Positions 1 to 8,573 of a stretch of 53,221 bases of DNA are shown here, one piece after another. The translations under genes and the position numbers were made by a program. The notes beneath the pieces were generated by a model. The model was not told the origin of the DNA. It saw only the letters and a program-made list of their open reading frames with translations, and searched no databases. The stretch is taken from NCBI RefSeq assembly GCF_008123965.1, contig NZ_VSTH01000030.1, positions 1-53,221 on the forward strand, in the 5' to 3' direction. The stretch is from Bradyrhizobium hipponense (lineage in GTDB: Bacteria > Pseudomonadota > Alphaproteobacteria > Rhizobiales > Xanthobacteraceae). Each line of letters starts with the position of its first letter. The stretch's first letter is position 1.

Positions 1-22
1 CCCACAAGGGGAGAGGGAAAAG

Positions 23-2260
23 TTACGCCGCCACGACGCGCGGCGCTTCCATCGGATCCGACGGCTGCACGGGCTTACTCAGCATCGTCACTTCGCTGAA
101 GCCGACCGCCCTGAGCTGCTCGCACGTCAGCGCCCGCGCTTCGGCGGTCATGGACGCATCAGGCACCACGACGGCGCGGGCATTCGCCGTCAGTAGCTCC
201 GCCGGAAGGTCCGAGGCGCTGCCGGCGTCGATCAGCACGTGATCATAGGCGCGCAGCAGGGCACCGATCGCGAGCGCCACCCGCGGCGATTGAAGCAGGC
301 TGCGATCGAAACCGGGACGGCCGGCCATGACCAGATGCAGCCGCGAGAGCTTGTCCCTTGTGATGACTTGCGCGAACGACGCCTCGCCCTGCATCAGCTC
401 GGCAAGACCAGGCGCCGAGGCATCCACGGACACCGCGGCAATCGTCGGCGAGGATGCGGCGAGATCGACCACGACGACACGGGCGTCGCGCGCCAAATGG
501 CGGGCGAGCGTCAGCGTCGACAGCGTGATGGCGTCGCCCGACGCGGTGCCAAGCACCGTGACCTTCTTCGCCGCGGCACCCGCGGCGCGTAAGCTATCGG
601 CCAGTTGCCCGATCTCGGCGAATTCCCTGACACCAGCATCGAAGTCGGCATCGGCCGTCATCTCGGGTTGGATTGGCGCGGTTTCCATGACCATCTCGTT
701 GACGGCCGGCTCACGGCGAACCGGCGCCTGCGCCGGCATGATCGCGGCGACGGCGCGCGGCGCGGTCTGGCGCAGGAGCTCGCCGGTGATGACGACACCG
801 GATGAGAGCAGCAGCGTCGCCAGCGTCGCGATCAGGACGATCGGCAACTTCTTCGGATAGGCCGGCGTGTTCGAGACGGCAGCGCGCGAGATGATGCGGC
901 CCTCCGCCGGCGCCGTATCGATGCTCTCGCGGGTGCTGGCCTCGCGATACTTGGCGAGATAAGTCTCGAGCAGGTCGCGCTGCGCCTTGGCCTCGCGATC
1001 CAGCGCACGGAGCTGGACGTCCTGGCCGTTGGTCGAAGTCGCCTGCTTCTTGAGTTGCTCGAGGCTCGCGGTCAGGCCGTCGACCCGGCCACTGGCGATG
1101 CGGGCGTCGTTTTCAAGCGACCGCGAGATCTTGGCCGCTTCGTCGCGAATCTGATTGTCGAGATCGCCGAGCTGCGCCTTCAGCTCCTTGATCCGCGGGT
1201 GATTACCGAGCAGCGTGGATGATTGTTCGGCGAGCTGCGCACGCAGCGTTACCCGCTGCTCCAACAGCCGCCGCATCAATTCGGAGTTCACCACCTCGGA
1301 CGCTTCGATCGGCTTGCCGCTCTGGAGCATCTCGCGGATCAGCCGCGCCTTGGATTCGGCGTCCGCCTTCATCGCGCGGGCATTGTTGAGCTGGGTGTTG
1401 ACCTCGCCCATCTGCTGGTTCGACAGCGTGGTGTTGTTGGTGCCGACGAACAGGCTCGACTTGGAGCGGAAATCCTCCGCCTTGGTCTCGGCGTCGGAAA
1501 CCTTCTTGCGCAGATTCTCGATCTCGCCCGCAAGCCACTGGCTCGCATTGCGCGCCTGGTCCTGGCGCGCATTCTGCTGGAGCACGAGGTAGCCGTCGGC
1601 GATCGAATTGGCGACGCGCACGGCAAGCTCGGGATCGGCCGACTGGAATTCGACCACGATCACGCGCGACTTGTCGACGGCGTAGGCCTGGAGGCGGTCG
1701 TAATAGGCGTCAAGTACGCGCTCTTCCGGCGTCATCGAGAACGGATCGCGGCCGATGCCGACGAGCGCCGCAAGCGACTTCAGCGGCGAAATTCCCTGCA
1801 GCACCGGATCGAATTCGGGCCGCTCGGCAAGCTTGTTCTTCTTGATGATGTCGCGCGCAAGATCACGCGACAGCACGAGTTGCACCTGGCTCGTGACGGC
1901 CTCGGGGTCGAGCGCCCGGCGCTCCTCGATGCTGCGGTCGCTGCTGGGCCGCAGGAACACGTTCTCGCGGCCGTCGATCAGAATCCGCGATTCGGATTTG
2001 TAGCGCGGCGTCACCAGGTTGACGACGGCGACCGAGGCGACGAGCGCCAGCACCGTCGGCACGATGACCCAGCTGCGCTTGCGGGCGAGCGCGCTCCCGA
2101 GCGCATGCAGATCGATATCGCCGGATTCGACTGGCGCCGGCTTGGCCGCGACGGGCGCGGGCTTTGCTTCGACCGTCGGCTTGGGTTCGGCTTTAGGCTT
2201 GGAAACAGCCCGCTCGATCACCGCCTTGTCCTTGCCGGCACGCCAGAACGCTAAACGCAT
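23..2260 (-). CDS. Exopolysaccharide chain-length/transport protein (Wzz-BY-kinase-like, ExoP/GumC type)
   Basis: A 745-residue inner-membrane polysaccharide co-polymerase expected to set chain length and support export of exopolysaccharide. Order of parts: a Pro/Ala/Lys-rich cytoplasmic leader (about 20-47), first membrane segment (about 64-84), a Wzz periplasmic domain with long coiled coils (about 230-440), second membrane segment (about 471-495) after the Pro-rich stretch NTPAYPKKLP, then a ParA/BY-kinase-like cytoplasmic domain (about 565-735). The P-loop position reads GTASGDAITLS and lacks the Walker A lysine, and there is no C-terminal tyrosine cluster, so autokinase activity is doubtful. 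The start is ATG at 2260. It is divergent from the glycosyltransferase gene, and the neighbouring sugar transferase and polymerase place it in an exopolysaccharide locus. Confidence 0.9.
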   Translation of the reverse strand: MRLAFWRAGKDKAVIERAVSKPKAEPKPTVEAKPAPVAAKPAPVESGDIDLHALGSALARKRSWVIVPTVLALVASVAVVNLVTPRYKSESRILIDGRENVFLRPSSDRSIEERRALDPEAVTSQVQLVLSRDLARDIIKKNKLAERPEFDPVLQGISPLKSLAALVGIGRDPFSMTPEERVLDAYYDRLQAYAVDKSRVIVVEFQSADPELAVRVANSIADGYLVLQQNARQDQARNASQWLAGEIENLRKKVSDAETKAEDFRSKSSLFVGTNNTTLSNQQMGEVNTQLNNARAMKADAESKARLIREMLQSGKPIEASEVVNSELMRRLLEQRVTLRAQLAEQSSTLLGNHPRIKELKAQLGDLDNQIRDEAAKISRSLENDARIASGRVDGLTASLEQLKKQATSTNGQDVQLRALDREAKAQRDLLETYLAKYREASTRESIDTAPAEGRIISRAAVSNTPAYPKKLPIVLIATLATLLLSSGVVITGELLRQTAPRAVAAIMPAQAPVRREPAVNEMVMETAPIQPEMTADADFDAGVREFAEIGQLADSLRAAGAAAKKVTVLGTASGDAITLSTLTLARHLARDARVVVVDLAASSPTIAAVSVDASAPGLAELMQGEASFAQVITRDKLSRLHLVMAGRPGFDRSLLQSPRVALAIGALLRAYDHVLIDAGSASDLPAELLTANARAVVVPDASMTAEARALTCEQLRAVGFSEVTMLSKPVQPSDPMEAPRVVAA

Positions 2261-2462
2261 CGAACACTCCCGCAGGGCAACGCCGCAACTCTACCTCGAC
2301 CGGCCCGATTACACTCCATTAAGGTTGCTGCTGGGTTAATCGCACCCTGTCGGGTGTCGCGCGAGCGCCGACACACTGTTTGTTAACCACGAGGCCCCCT
2401 TAATCCGTCTCAATATTTCGAGAACTTTGTTCGGCATTCGCCGTCGAGCGCTGGTTTTGATC
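2261..2462. promoter_or_regulatory. Divergent intergenic region of exopolysaccharide locus
   Basis: About 200 bases between the divergent Wzz-like and glycosyltransferase genes, presumably holding both promoters. It carries four TTAA-containing words (near 2319, 2336, 2383 and 2400) and a short inverted repeat GTCGG/CCGAC around 2350-2371. TTAA words are half-sites of the cell-cycle regulator CtrA, but the spacing does not match the canonical TTAA-N7-TTAA box, so any link is only a suggestion. Confidence 0.3.
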
Positions 2463-3596
2463 ATGCCCCCCTCTCCCGACCAGCCGCTTCGCATCCTGCA
2501 CGCCGTGCGCGCGCCCGTGGGCGGCATTTTCCGGCACATCCTCGACGTCGCCAACGGACAGGTCGACCGCGGCCATCATGTCGGCATTCTCGCCGACAGC
2601 CTCACCGGCGGCGAGCGAGCGGACAAGGCGCTGGCCGAGCTCGCGCCGCGGCTGGCGCTCGGCGTGCACAGGATGGCGATCCGCCGCGATCCGTCGCCGG
2701 AAGATTTTCTGGTGTGGCTCCGGATGCGGCAGCTGATCGCCAAGCTCAAGCCCGACGTTCTGCATGGCCACGGCGCCAAGGCCGGCGCCTTTGTCCGCAT
2801 GCGGCGGCGCTCCGACGACATCATCCGCATCTACACACCGCATGGCGGCTCGCTGCACTATCCCCTCAACACCATCAAGGGCGAGTTTTACGCGCGGCTC
2901 GAGCGGGCGCTGATGGGCTCGACAGACCTGTTCCTGTTCGAGAGCGCGTTTGCCCGCGACACCTATCAGCGCATCGTCGGCACGCCGAAGGGCGTGGTGC
3001 AGTGCGTCTTCAACGGCGTCGCGCCCGAGGAATTCGAGCCGGTCGTCACCACCGAGGATGCCACCGACCTCGCCTATGTCGGCGAGTTCCGGCACATCAA
3101 GGGCGCCGACCTCCTGGTCGATGCAGTCGCGCGCCTGCACGCGAACGGCAGGAAGGTCACACTGACGCTTGGCGGCGACGGCGAGGAGACGGCGTCGTTG
3201 AAGGCGCAGGTCGAGAGGCTCGGCCTCGGCGGCGCCATCCGCTTCATCGGCCACGTCAAGGCCCGCTACGGCTTTTCCAAGGGACGGCTTCTGGTCGTCC
3301 CCTCCCGCGGCGATTCCATGCCTTATGTGGTCATCGAAGCCGGAGCTGCCGGGATTCCCATGATTGCGGCCCACGTCGGCGGGATCCCCGAGATCTTCGG
3401 AGCCGAAAGCCCTGCCCTGTTCGCAGCCAGCAACGCGGAAGCCATGGCAGAGGCGATTGCGGCTGCGCTCGATAACCCGCAGGCGACCATCCAGCGTGCG
3501 GCGTCGCTGCGCCAGCGCATCTTGGCGCATTTCTCCCAGCAGGCGATGGTTGACGGCGTGCTCGCGGGCTACCGCGACGCATTTGCCAATCATTAA
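2463..3596 (+). CDS. Glycosyltransferase family 4
   Basis: A GT4, GT-B-fold retaining glycosyltransferase of about 377 residues, probably adding a sugar to the lipid-linked exopolysaccharide repeat unit at the cytoplasmic membrane face. The N-terminal acceptor domain begins with LRILHAVRAPVGGI and contains DVLHGHGAKAG; the C-terminal nucleotide-sugar domain contains LAYVGEFRHIKG and the conserved region SMPYVVIEAGAAGIPMIA followed by VGGIPEI. I chose ATG at 2463 over an upstream in-frame TTG (2427) because the family's beta-strand starts just after it; the ribosome binding site is weak. It precedes the sugar transferase gene in the same direction. Donor and acceptor cannot be read from sequence. 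Confidence 0.88.
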   Translation: MPPSPDQPLRILHAVRAPVGGIFRHILDVANGQVDRGHHVGILADSLTGGERADKALAELAPRLALGVHRMAIRRDPSPEDFLVWLRMRQLIAKLKPDVLHGHGAKAGAFVRMRRRSDDIIRIYTPHGGSLHYPLNTIKGEFYARLERALMGSTDLFLFESAFARDTYQRIVGTPKGVVQCVFNGVAPEEFEPVVTTEDATDLAYVGEFRHIKGADLLVDAVARLHANGRKVTLTLGGDGEETASLKAQVERLGLGGAIRFIGHVKARYGFSKGRLLVVPSRGDSMPYVVIEAGAAGIPMIAAHVGGIPEIFGAESPALFAASNAEAMAEAIAAALDNPQATIQRAASLRQRILAHFSQQAMVDGVLAGYRDAFANH

Positions 3597-3714
3597 CCAT
3601 CCTTAAGACCGCTTTAGAGAATCTTCCGATTTGTCCGCTATCCGGTGAGCCAGGGGATTCTCGCCCGGGGCGCAGAGGCTGCGCCGCCGGTTCTTGGAAT
3701 GGACAGGGACGCCG

Positions 3715-5262
3715 GTGGAACCGCTCAACGCACGCTCGATGCTCGATGCCGCGACCAGCGCCGCGGCCAAGCCGGCCGACCAGCCCTTTGTCGAACGCCG
3801 TCGCCGCCTGACGCCCGCCGCGCTCGACGTCGTCAACCAGAAGGTCGCTCGCGCCTATTCGCCGATCGTGATCGCCGGCGCCGTGCGTGCGATCGATTTC
3901 GTCGTACTGAGCCTCGTCGGCATCGCGATCTATGTCGGCTATGTCATGCCGCTCACCGATTTTCGCTGGGACTATCTCGCGTCCATCTTCGCGGTGGCCA
4001 TTGCCGCCGTGATTTGCTTCCAGGCCGCCGACATTTATCAGGTGCAGCTGTTCCGCGGGCAGCTTCGGCAGATGACGCGAATGATCTCGTCCTGGTCGTT
4101 CGTCTTCCTGCTGTTCATCGGCGCGTCTTTCTTCGCCAAGCTCGGGGGCGAGGTGTCGCGGCTGTGGCTTGCCGCGTTCTACTTCCTCGGGCTCGCCGCA
4201 CTGCTTACCGAGCGTCTTGTGCTGCGTTCTCTGGTGCGCGCCTGGGCCCGCCAGGGCCGGCTCGACCGCCGCACCATCATCGTCGGCTCCGACCGCAATG
4301 GCGAGCAACTCGTCGAGGCGCTCAACGCGCAGGAGGATTCCGACATCCACGTGCTCGGCGTGTTCGACGACCGCAACGACAGCCGCGCGCTCGACACCTG
4401 CGCCGGCGCGCGCAAGCTCGGCAAGGTCGACGACATCGTCGAGTTCGCCCGCCGCACCCGCGTCGATCTCGTGCTGTTCGCGCTGCCGATCTCCGCCGAG
4501 ACGCGCATCCTGGAGATGTTGAAGAAGCTCTGGGTGCTGCCGGTCGATATCCGCCTGTCCGCTCACACCAACAAGCTGCGCTTTCGTCCCCGCTCCTACT
4601 CCTATCTCGGCGAGGTGCCGACGCTCGACATGTTCGAGGCGCCGATCACCGACTGGGACCTGGTGATGAAATGGCTGTTCGACCGCGTGGTCGGCAGTCT
4701 CGCCCTGATCGCCGCACTTCCGGTGATGGCACTGGTCGCGGTCGCGATCAAGCTTGACAGCCGCGGCCCGGTGCTGTTCCGCCAGAAGCGTTTTGGCTTC
4801 AACAACGAGCGCATCGATGTCTACAAGTTTCGCTCGATGTATCACGATCAGGCCGACCCGCTGGCTTCAAAGGTCGTGACCAAGAACGATCCGCGTGTTA
4901 CCCGCGTCGGCCGCTTCATCCGCAAGGCCAGCCTCGACGAGTTGCCGCAGCTCTTCAACGTGATCTTCTCCAGCAATCTCTCCCTGGTCGGCCCGCGACC
5001 GCATGCGGTGCAGGGCAAGCTTCAAAGCCGCCTGTTCGACGAAGCCGTCGACGGCTATTTCGCCCGCCACCGCGTCAAGCCAGGCATCACGGGCTGGGCC
5101 CAGGTCAACGGCTGGCGCGGAGAGATCGACAACGAAGAGAAGATCCAGAAGCGCGTCGAGTTCGATCTCTACTACATCGAGAACTGGTCCGTGCTGTTCG
5201 ACCTCTATATTCTCCTGAAGACGCCGGTCTCGCTGCTGACCAAGAACGAGAACGCGTATTGA
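3715..5262 (+). CDS. Undecaprenyl-phosphate glucose phosphotransferase (WcaJ/ExoY-type initiating sugar transferase)
   Basis: A polyprenyl-phosphate hexose-1-phosphate transferase of about 515 residues that would start exopolysaccharide repeat-unit synthesis on the inner membrane. The N-terminal half has four hydrophobic segments and a Rossmann-like domain ([13 protein letters not shown]); the C-terminal catalytic domain carries the family signatures [31 protein letters not shown] and [16 protein letters not shown]. The start is uncertain: GTG at 3715 is preceded at good spacing by AGGGA, while an in-frame TTG (3694) and ATG (3739) also exist. The glucose assignment follows the common annotation of two-part members and is inference; galactose-specific relatives look alike. 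It lies downstream of the GT4 gene and upstream of a polymerase-like gene. Confidence 0.9.
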   Translation: MEPLNARSMLDAATSAAAKPADQPFVERRRRLTPAALDVVNQKVARAYSPIVIAGAVRAIDFVVLSLVGIAIYVGYVMPLTDFRWDYLASIFAVAIAAVICFQAADIYQVQLFRGQLRQMTRMISSWSFVFLLFIGASFFAKLGGEVSRLWLAAFYFLGLAALLTERLVLRSLVRAWARQGRLDRRTIIVGSDRNGEQLVEALNAQEDSDIHVLGVFDDRNDSRALDTCAGARKLGKVDDIVEFARRTRVDLVLFALPISAETRILEMLKKLWVLPVDIRLSAHTNKLRFRPRSYSYLGEVPTLDMFEAPITDWDLVMKWLFDRVVGSLALIAALPVMALVAVAIKLDSRGPVLFRQKRFGFNNERIDVYKFRSMYHDQADPLASKVVTKNDPRVTRVGRFIRKASLDELPQLFNVIFSSNLSLVGPRPHAVQGKLQSRLFDEAVDGYFARHRVKPGITGWAQVNGWRGEIDNEEKIQKRVEFDLYYIENWSVLFDLYILLKTPVSLLTKNENAY

Positions 5263-5270
5263 GATGAATT

Positions 5271-5396
5271 CCGTCATCATGCCCCGCCTTGTGCGCACTT
5301 GCGCACCGGGGCGGGGCATCCAGGACGCCGCGGCCTCTCGCTTGGACCTCCGGCGTACTGGATCGCCCGGTCAAGCCGGGCGATGACAGCCGTGTT
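5271..5396. repeat. Palindromic intergenic repeat, family C (copy 1)
   Basis: Intergenic element built of small GC-rich hairpins. The clearest is ATCGCCCGG (5362-5370), loop TCAAG, CCGGGCGAT (5376-5384); the left part has a CCCCGCC/GGCGGGGC pair. Related copies are at 42551-42666 and, more degraded, 33519-33605; all share the core GGTCAAGCC or its complement. It sits between two same-strand exopolysaccharide genes and could act as a terminator or mRNA stabiliser. Confidence 0.75.
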
Positions 5397-5422
5397 GTGT
5401 CGAGCAGTCGTGTGAGCGTTTG

Positions 5423-6676
5423 ATGGCGTATGCGGCAACAGCTGGAGATTTAAGTGCAGCGGCTCGCGCTGCACCCGGCGTGCTGGCCTTGCAGCGTGCG
5501 CTGGTGTGGCTGGTCGGCGCCGCCGGCGCGATCGTCTTCATCGAGCCGAGCCCGTACGAGATCGTGACGCTGCTTGCCACCGTCACCTTCTTCGCCACCG
5601 GCCTGCGTCTGAGGCTGGTGCTGATACCGCTGCTGCTCCTGCTGGTCTTGCTCAACGTGGGCTACACCATTTCCGCGATTCCGCTGCTCGAGCAGTCGGA
5701 GGTCGCAAGCTGGATCGCAACCTCCTGGTACATGGCAGTAACCGTTGTGTTCTTCGCCATGGTGATTTCCGAGGACACGACGGCGCGGCTCGACATGTTG
5801 CGCCGTGGCCTCGTGGTCGGCGCGATGATTGCTGCGCTCTCGGCGATCGCGGGCTATTTCAACCTCGTTCCCGGCGGACGCGACCTGCTGACGCTGTACG
5901 AGCGTGCGCGCGGCACCTTCAAGGATCCCAACGTGCTCGGCGCCTTCCTGATCCTGCCGGCGCTGTTTTGCCTGCAGAGCGCGGTCTCCGACCGGCTGGG
6001 CAAGGCGTTTCGCAACGTCATTGCCTTCGGCATCATGGCGCTGGCGATCCTGCTCGCGTTCTCCCGCGCGGCCTGGGGCGGCCTGGTCCTGACCTCCGCT
6101 TTCATGCTGGCGCTGATGGTCCTGACCAGCCGAACCAACGCGCAGCGCTCACGCATCATCATCATGACGATCGTCGCCGCGGTGCTGGGGCTGGCGCTGA
6201 TCGCGGTGCTGCTGTCATTCGATCCCATCGCGGAGATGTTCAAGCAGCGCGCGAGCTTCGATCAGAGCTATGACGAAGGCCGCTTCGGCCGGTTCGGCCG
6301 GCACATCCTCGGCGCAGAGATGGCGCTCGACCTGCCGTTCGGCATTGGGCCGCTGCAATTCCACCGGTTCTTTCCCGAGGACACCCACAATTCCTATCTC
6401 AACGCCTTCATGTCCGGCGGCTGGCTCTCCGGCGTCTGCTATCCCGCGCTGGTCTTCACCACCGTGATCATGGGTTTTCGGCACATCTTCGTGCGCGTGC
6501 CATGGCAACGCGCCTATCTCGCCGTCTTCTCTGCCTTCATCGGCACCGTCGGCGAGAGCTTTGTGATCGACACCGATCACTGGCGCCACTTCTGGATGAT
6601 GCTGGGCGCGATGTGGGGCATGATCGCGGCCGCGCAAGTCCACAAGCTCAAGGCTGACGAAGCTTCTTCAGCTTGA
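5423..6676 (+). CDS. O-antigen polymerase/ligase-like membrane protein (Wzy/ExoQ-like)
   Basis: A multispanning inner-membrane protein of about 417 residues with roughly ten hydrophobic segments and a large periplasmic loop, the plan of the O-antigen ligase/polymerase (Wzy_C) family. Family-like features are RGTFKDPNVLGAFL before a membrane segment and the EDTHNSYLNAFMSGGWLSG stretch near the C-terminal third. The likely role is polymerisation of the repeat units made by the upstream sugar transferases. ATG at 5423 was preferred over an adjacent TTG. The 3' end overlaps the convergent MarR gene by 29 bases. Exact substrate is unknown. Confidence 0.8.
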   Translation: MAYAATAGDLSAAARAAPGVLALQRALVWLVGAAGAIVFIEPSPYEIVTLLATVTFFATGLRLRLVLIPLLLLLVLLNVGYTISAIPLLEQSEVASWIATSWYMAVTVVFFAMVISEDTTARLDMLRRGLVVGAMIAALSAIAGYFNLVPGGRDLLTLYERARGTFKDPNVLGAFLILPALFCLQSAVSDRLGKAFRNVIAFGIMALAILLAFSRAAWGGLVLTSAFMLALMVLTSRTNAQRSRIIIMTIVAAVLGLALIAVLLSFDPIAEMFKQRASFDQSYDEGRFGRFGRHILGAEMALDLPFGIGPLQFHRFFPEDTHNSYLNAFMSGGWLSGVCYPALVFTTVIMGFRHIFVRVPWQRAYLAVFSAFIGTVGESFVIDTDHWRHFWMMLGAMWGMIAAAQVHKLKADEASSA

Positions 6677-7184
6677 GATCTGGACGCTTCTCCGGCGGCG
6701 TGTCGAGCAGTCCCTTCAGCGCCTCGGTCGCCGCGAGCACGCCCTTGTAACCCTCCGTCGCGAAACGCAGCAGCAGCCGCAGTTCCTCGTCGGAATAGGT
6801 ATTGAAGACCTTCTCCATCGCCTGCTGCATTGGCACGTAGAACTGGCCGATCTTCATGGCTGCCTCCGGCACGACAGCAATGAAGACTTTGCGCCGGTCG
6901 TTCTCATCCCGCTCGCGGCGCACCAGCCCTGCCTTCTCGAGCCGGTCGACCACGCCCGTGATGGCGCCCGTCGTGAGGCCTGTCACCTCGGCGAGCCGGC
7001 CTGCTGTGACGCGCCCTTCGAGATAGAGGATGTCCATGCATTCGAGGTCGGAGTTGGCAATTCCCGCCACGTTCGCAACGGTTTGCCCATAGAGCACGCC
7101 CTGCGCGGAGGACCGCCGCATCGCTTCCTCGAGCTGCTGCAACAACGCCGTGCGCGCCTTTGCCCTTGACAAGGTCGACCCCAT
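6648..7184 (-). CDS. MarR family transcriptional regulator
   Basis: A 178-residue winged-helix regulator of the MarR family. The recognition region is GRLAEVTGLTTGAITGVVDRLEKAGLVRRERDENDRRK, with the wing rich in Arg/Asp as in the family, and long helices on both sides for dimerisation. It is divergently arranged with the FAD monooxygenase gene (84 bases apart), and that gap holds a dyad and a repeated ATATCTTAG word that overlaps this gene's own start codon, fitting autorepression and control of the neighbour. Effector is unknown; a phenolic compound would be usual for this arrangement. Confidence 0.88.
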   Translation of the reverse strand: MGSTLSRAKARTALLQQLEEAMRRSSAQGVLYGQTVANVAGIANSDLECMDILYLEGRVTAGRLAEVTGLTTGAITGVVDRLEKAGLVRRERDENDRRKVFIAVVPEAAMKIGQFYVPMQQAMEKVFNTYSDEELRLLLRFATEGYKGVLAATEALKGLLDTPPEKRPDLKLKKLRQP

Positions 7185-7215
7185 ATCTTAGCGAATATAT
7201 ATCTTAGTCACTAAG
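7183..7215. promoter_or_regulatory. Probable MarR operator in divergent promoter
   Basis: ATATCTTAG occurs at 7183-7191 and again at 7199-7207, 16 bases apart, and the second copy is part of a perfect dyad CTTAG-TCA-CTAAG (7203-7215). The site lies between the divergent MarR and FAD-monooxygenase genes, and the first copy covers the MarR start codon. AT-rich dyads of this size are typical MarR-family binding sites; binding itself is inferred. Confidence 0.6.
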
Positions 7216-7268
7216 AGAATTAGCGACCTTAATTTCTCCTAGCACCATGGAAACGTCGGGAGCAAGCC

Positions 7269-8465
7269 ATGTCTTACCGTCCACGCAAGGCGCTGATCAT
7301 CGGTGCAGGCATCGCCGGGCCCGTCGCCGCGATCCTGCTGCGCCGGGCCGGCATCGAGTCCGCGATCTACGAAGCCTGGCCCTATTCCAAGGGCATCGGC
7401 GGCGGTCTCCAGATCGCGCCCAACGGCATGCATGTCATGGATGAGATCGGGCTTGCCGGCGAGTTGATCAGCCACGGCTCGATCGCGGAATCCTTCGACT
7501 TCTTTTCGCAAGGCGGCGAGAGGCTCGGCTCGATCAATCGCGACCTTGAGCGGCGCTTCGGGCAGCCCGCGGTCAACGTCTGCCGTGCGACGCTGAACGA
7601 GATCCTGATCGACAAGGCCTGGTGCGCCTGCGTCTCACTTTATTTCGACAAGCGCCTGATCAAGATCGAGGACCGCGGCGACCAGCCGATCATCGCCTAT
7701 TTCGCCGACGGCACCACCGCCGAGGGCGACTTCCTGATCGGCGCGGACGGGGTGCATTCGGTGGTCCGACGCCAGGTGATCCCGGATGGGCCCGTGCCGT
7801 TCAACACCGGGCTGATCGGCTTTGGCGGGTTCGTGCCGCACGCAGTCCTCGACGGCAGACCAATCGGCAGGCACGTCGAGACTACCTTCGGCCAGAGTGG
7901 CTTCTTCGGCTACGGCTATTGCAGCCCGGATCCGAACGAGGGCGTGATGTGGTGGAGCACGCAGCCGGCGCACGGCATGGATGCCGCGACGTTCCGCGCG
8001 CTCGATGAGAGGACGCTGAAGCAGCATCTGCGCGGCTTCCATCGCGGCTGGCACGATCCGATCCCTGATATCATCGAGGCCGCCGAGAACATCGTCGTGA
8101 CCGACACGCTCGATGTGGCGACATTGCCCACCTGGTCGCGCAAGCGCTCGCTGCTCATCGGCGACGCGGCGCATGCCACGAGCCCCCATGCCGGCCAAGG
8201 CGCCTCGCTGGCGCTGGAGGATGCGATGCGGCTCGCCCGGCTGATGCAGGATGGCCAGGAGCTCGGCGCCACTTTCCAGGTATTCGAGGCCGAGCGGCGC
8301 CCGCGCGCCGAGAGGATCGTGGCAATGGCGCGCCGCAACGGCAACAGCAAGCGCGAATTCAGCGCCACCGGCGCCTGGGTCAGGAATCAGATGATGAAAT
8401 GGCTGTTGCCGCTCGGCGCCAGGGGGATGGACTTCATGTACGCGTATGATGCGCGGGCGGTGTAA
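7269..8465 (+). CDS. FAD-dependent monooxygenase (aromatic-hydroxylase type)
   Basis: A 398-residue class A flavoprotein monooxygenase (salicylate/3-hydroxybenzoate hydroxylase-like). It shows the FAD dinucleotide-binding motif GAGIAGPVAAILLRRAG near the N-terminus, the DG motif FLIGADGVHSVVRRQ around residue 160 and the GD motif LIGDAAHATSPHAGQGAS around residue 300. It would use NAD(P)H and O2 to hydroxylate a small substrate, often aromatic. ATG at 7269 is preceded by GGGAGC. It is divergent from a MarR gene, a common pairing for catabolic or detoxifying monooxygenases. The substrate cannot be inferred. Confidence 0.87.
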   Translation: MSYRPRKALIIGAGIAGPVAAILLRRAGIESAIYEAWPYSKGIGGGLQIAPNGMHVMDEIGLAGELISHGSIAESFDFFSQGGERLGSINRDLERRFGQPAVNVCRATLNEILIDKAWCACVSLYFDKRLIKIEDRGDQPIIAYFADGTTAEGDFLIGADGVHSVVRRQVIPDGPVPFNTGLIGFGGFVPHAVLDGRPIGRHVETTFGQSGFFGYGYCSPDPNEGVMWWSTQPAHGMDAATFRALDERTLKQHLRGFHRGWHDPIPDIIEAAENIVVTDTLDVATLPTWSRKRSLLIGDAAHATSPHAGQGASLALEDAMRLARLMQDGQELGATFQVFEAERRPRAERIVAMARRNGNSKREFSATGAWVRNQMMKWLLPLGARGMDFMYAYDARAV

Positions 8466-8475
8466 TGGCACGGTA

Positions 8476-8570
8476 CCGTAGGGTGGGCAAAGGCGCAAAG
8501 CGCCGTGCCCACCATCTCTCCGCGATCGCGATAGAAGCGGTGGGCACGCTTCGCTTTGCCCACCCTACGG
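8476..8570. repeat. Long palindromic intergenic repeat, family A
   Basis: A 95-base element with perfect 17-base outer arms CCGTAGGGTGGGCAAAG (8476-8492) and its complement (8554-8570), plus an inner perfect pair CGTGCCCACC/GGTGGGCACG (8504-8513 and 8539-8548). It fills the gap between two convergent genes and ends at the stop of the reductase gene, so it may double as a bidirectional terminator. Only one copy is in this window; the GGGTGGGCAAAG word is common in bradyrhizobial intergenic repeats from general knowledge. Confidence 0.8.
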
Positions 8571-8573
8571 AAG

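Noticed and set aside
3331..4845. A 504-residue open frame antisense to the sugar transferase gene
   Set aside because: Low-complexity His/Glu/Arg/Asp-rich product and complete overlap with a strong family match on the other strand.
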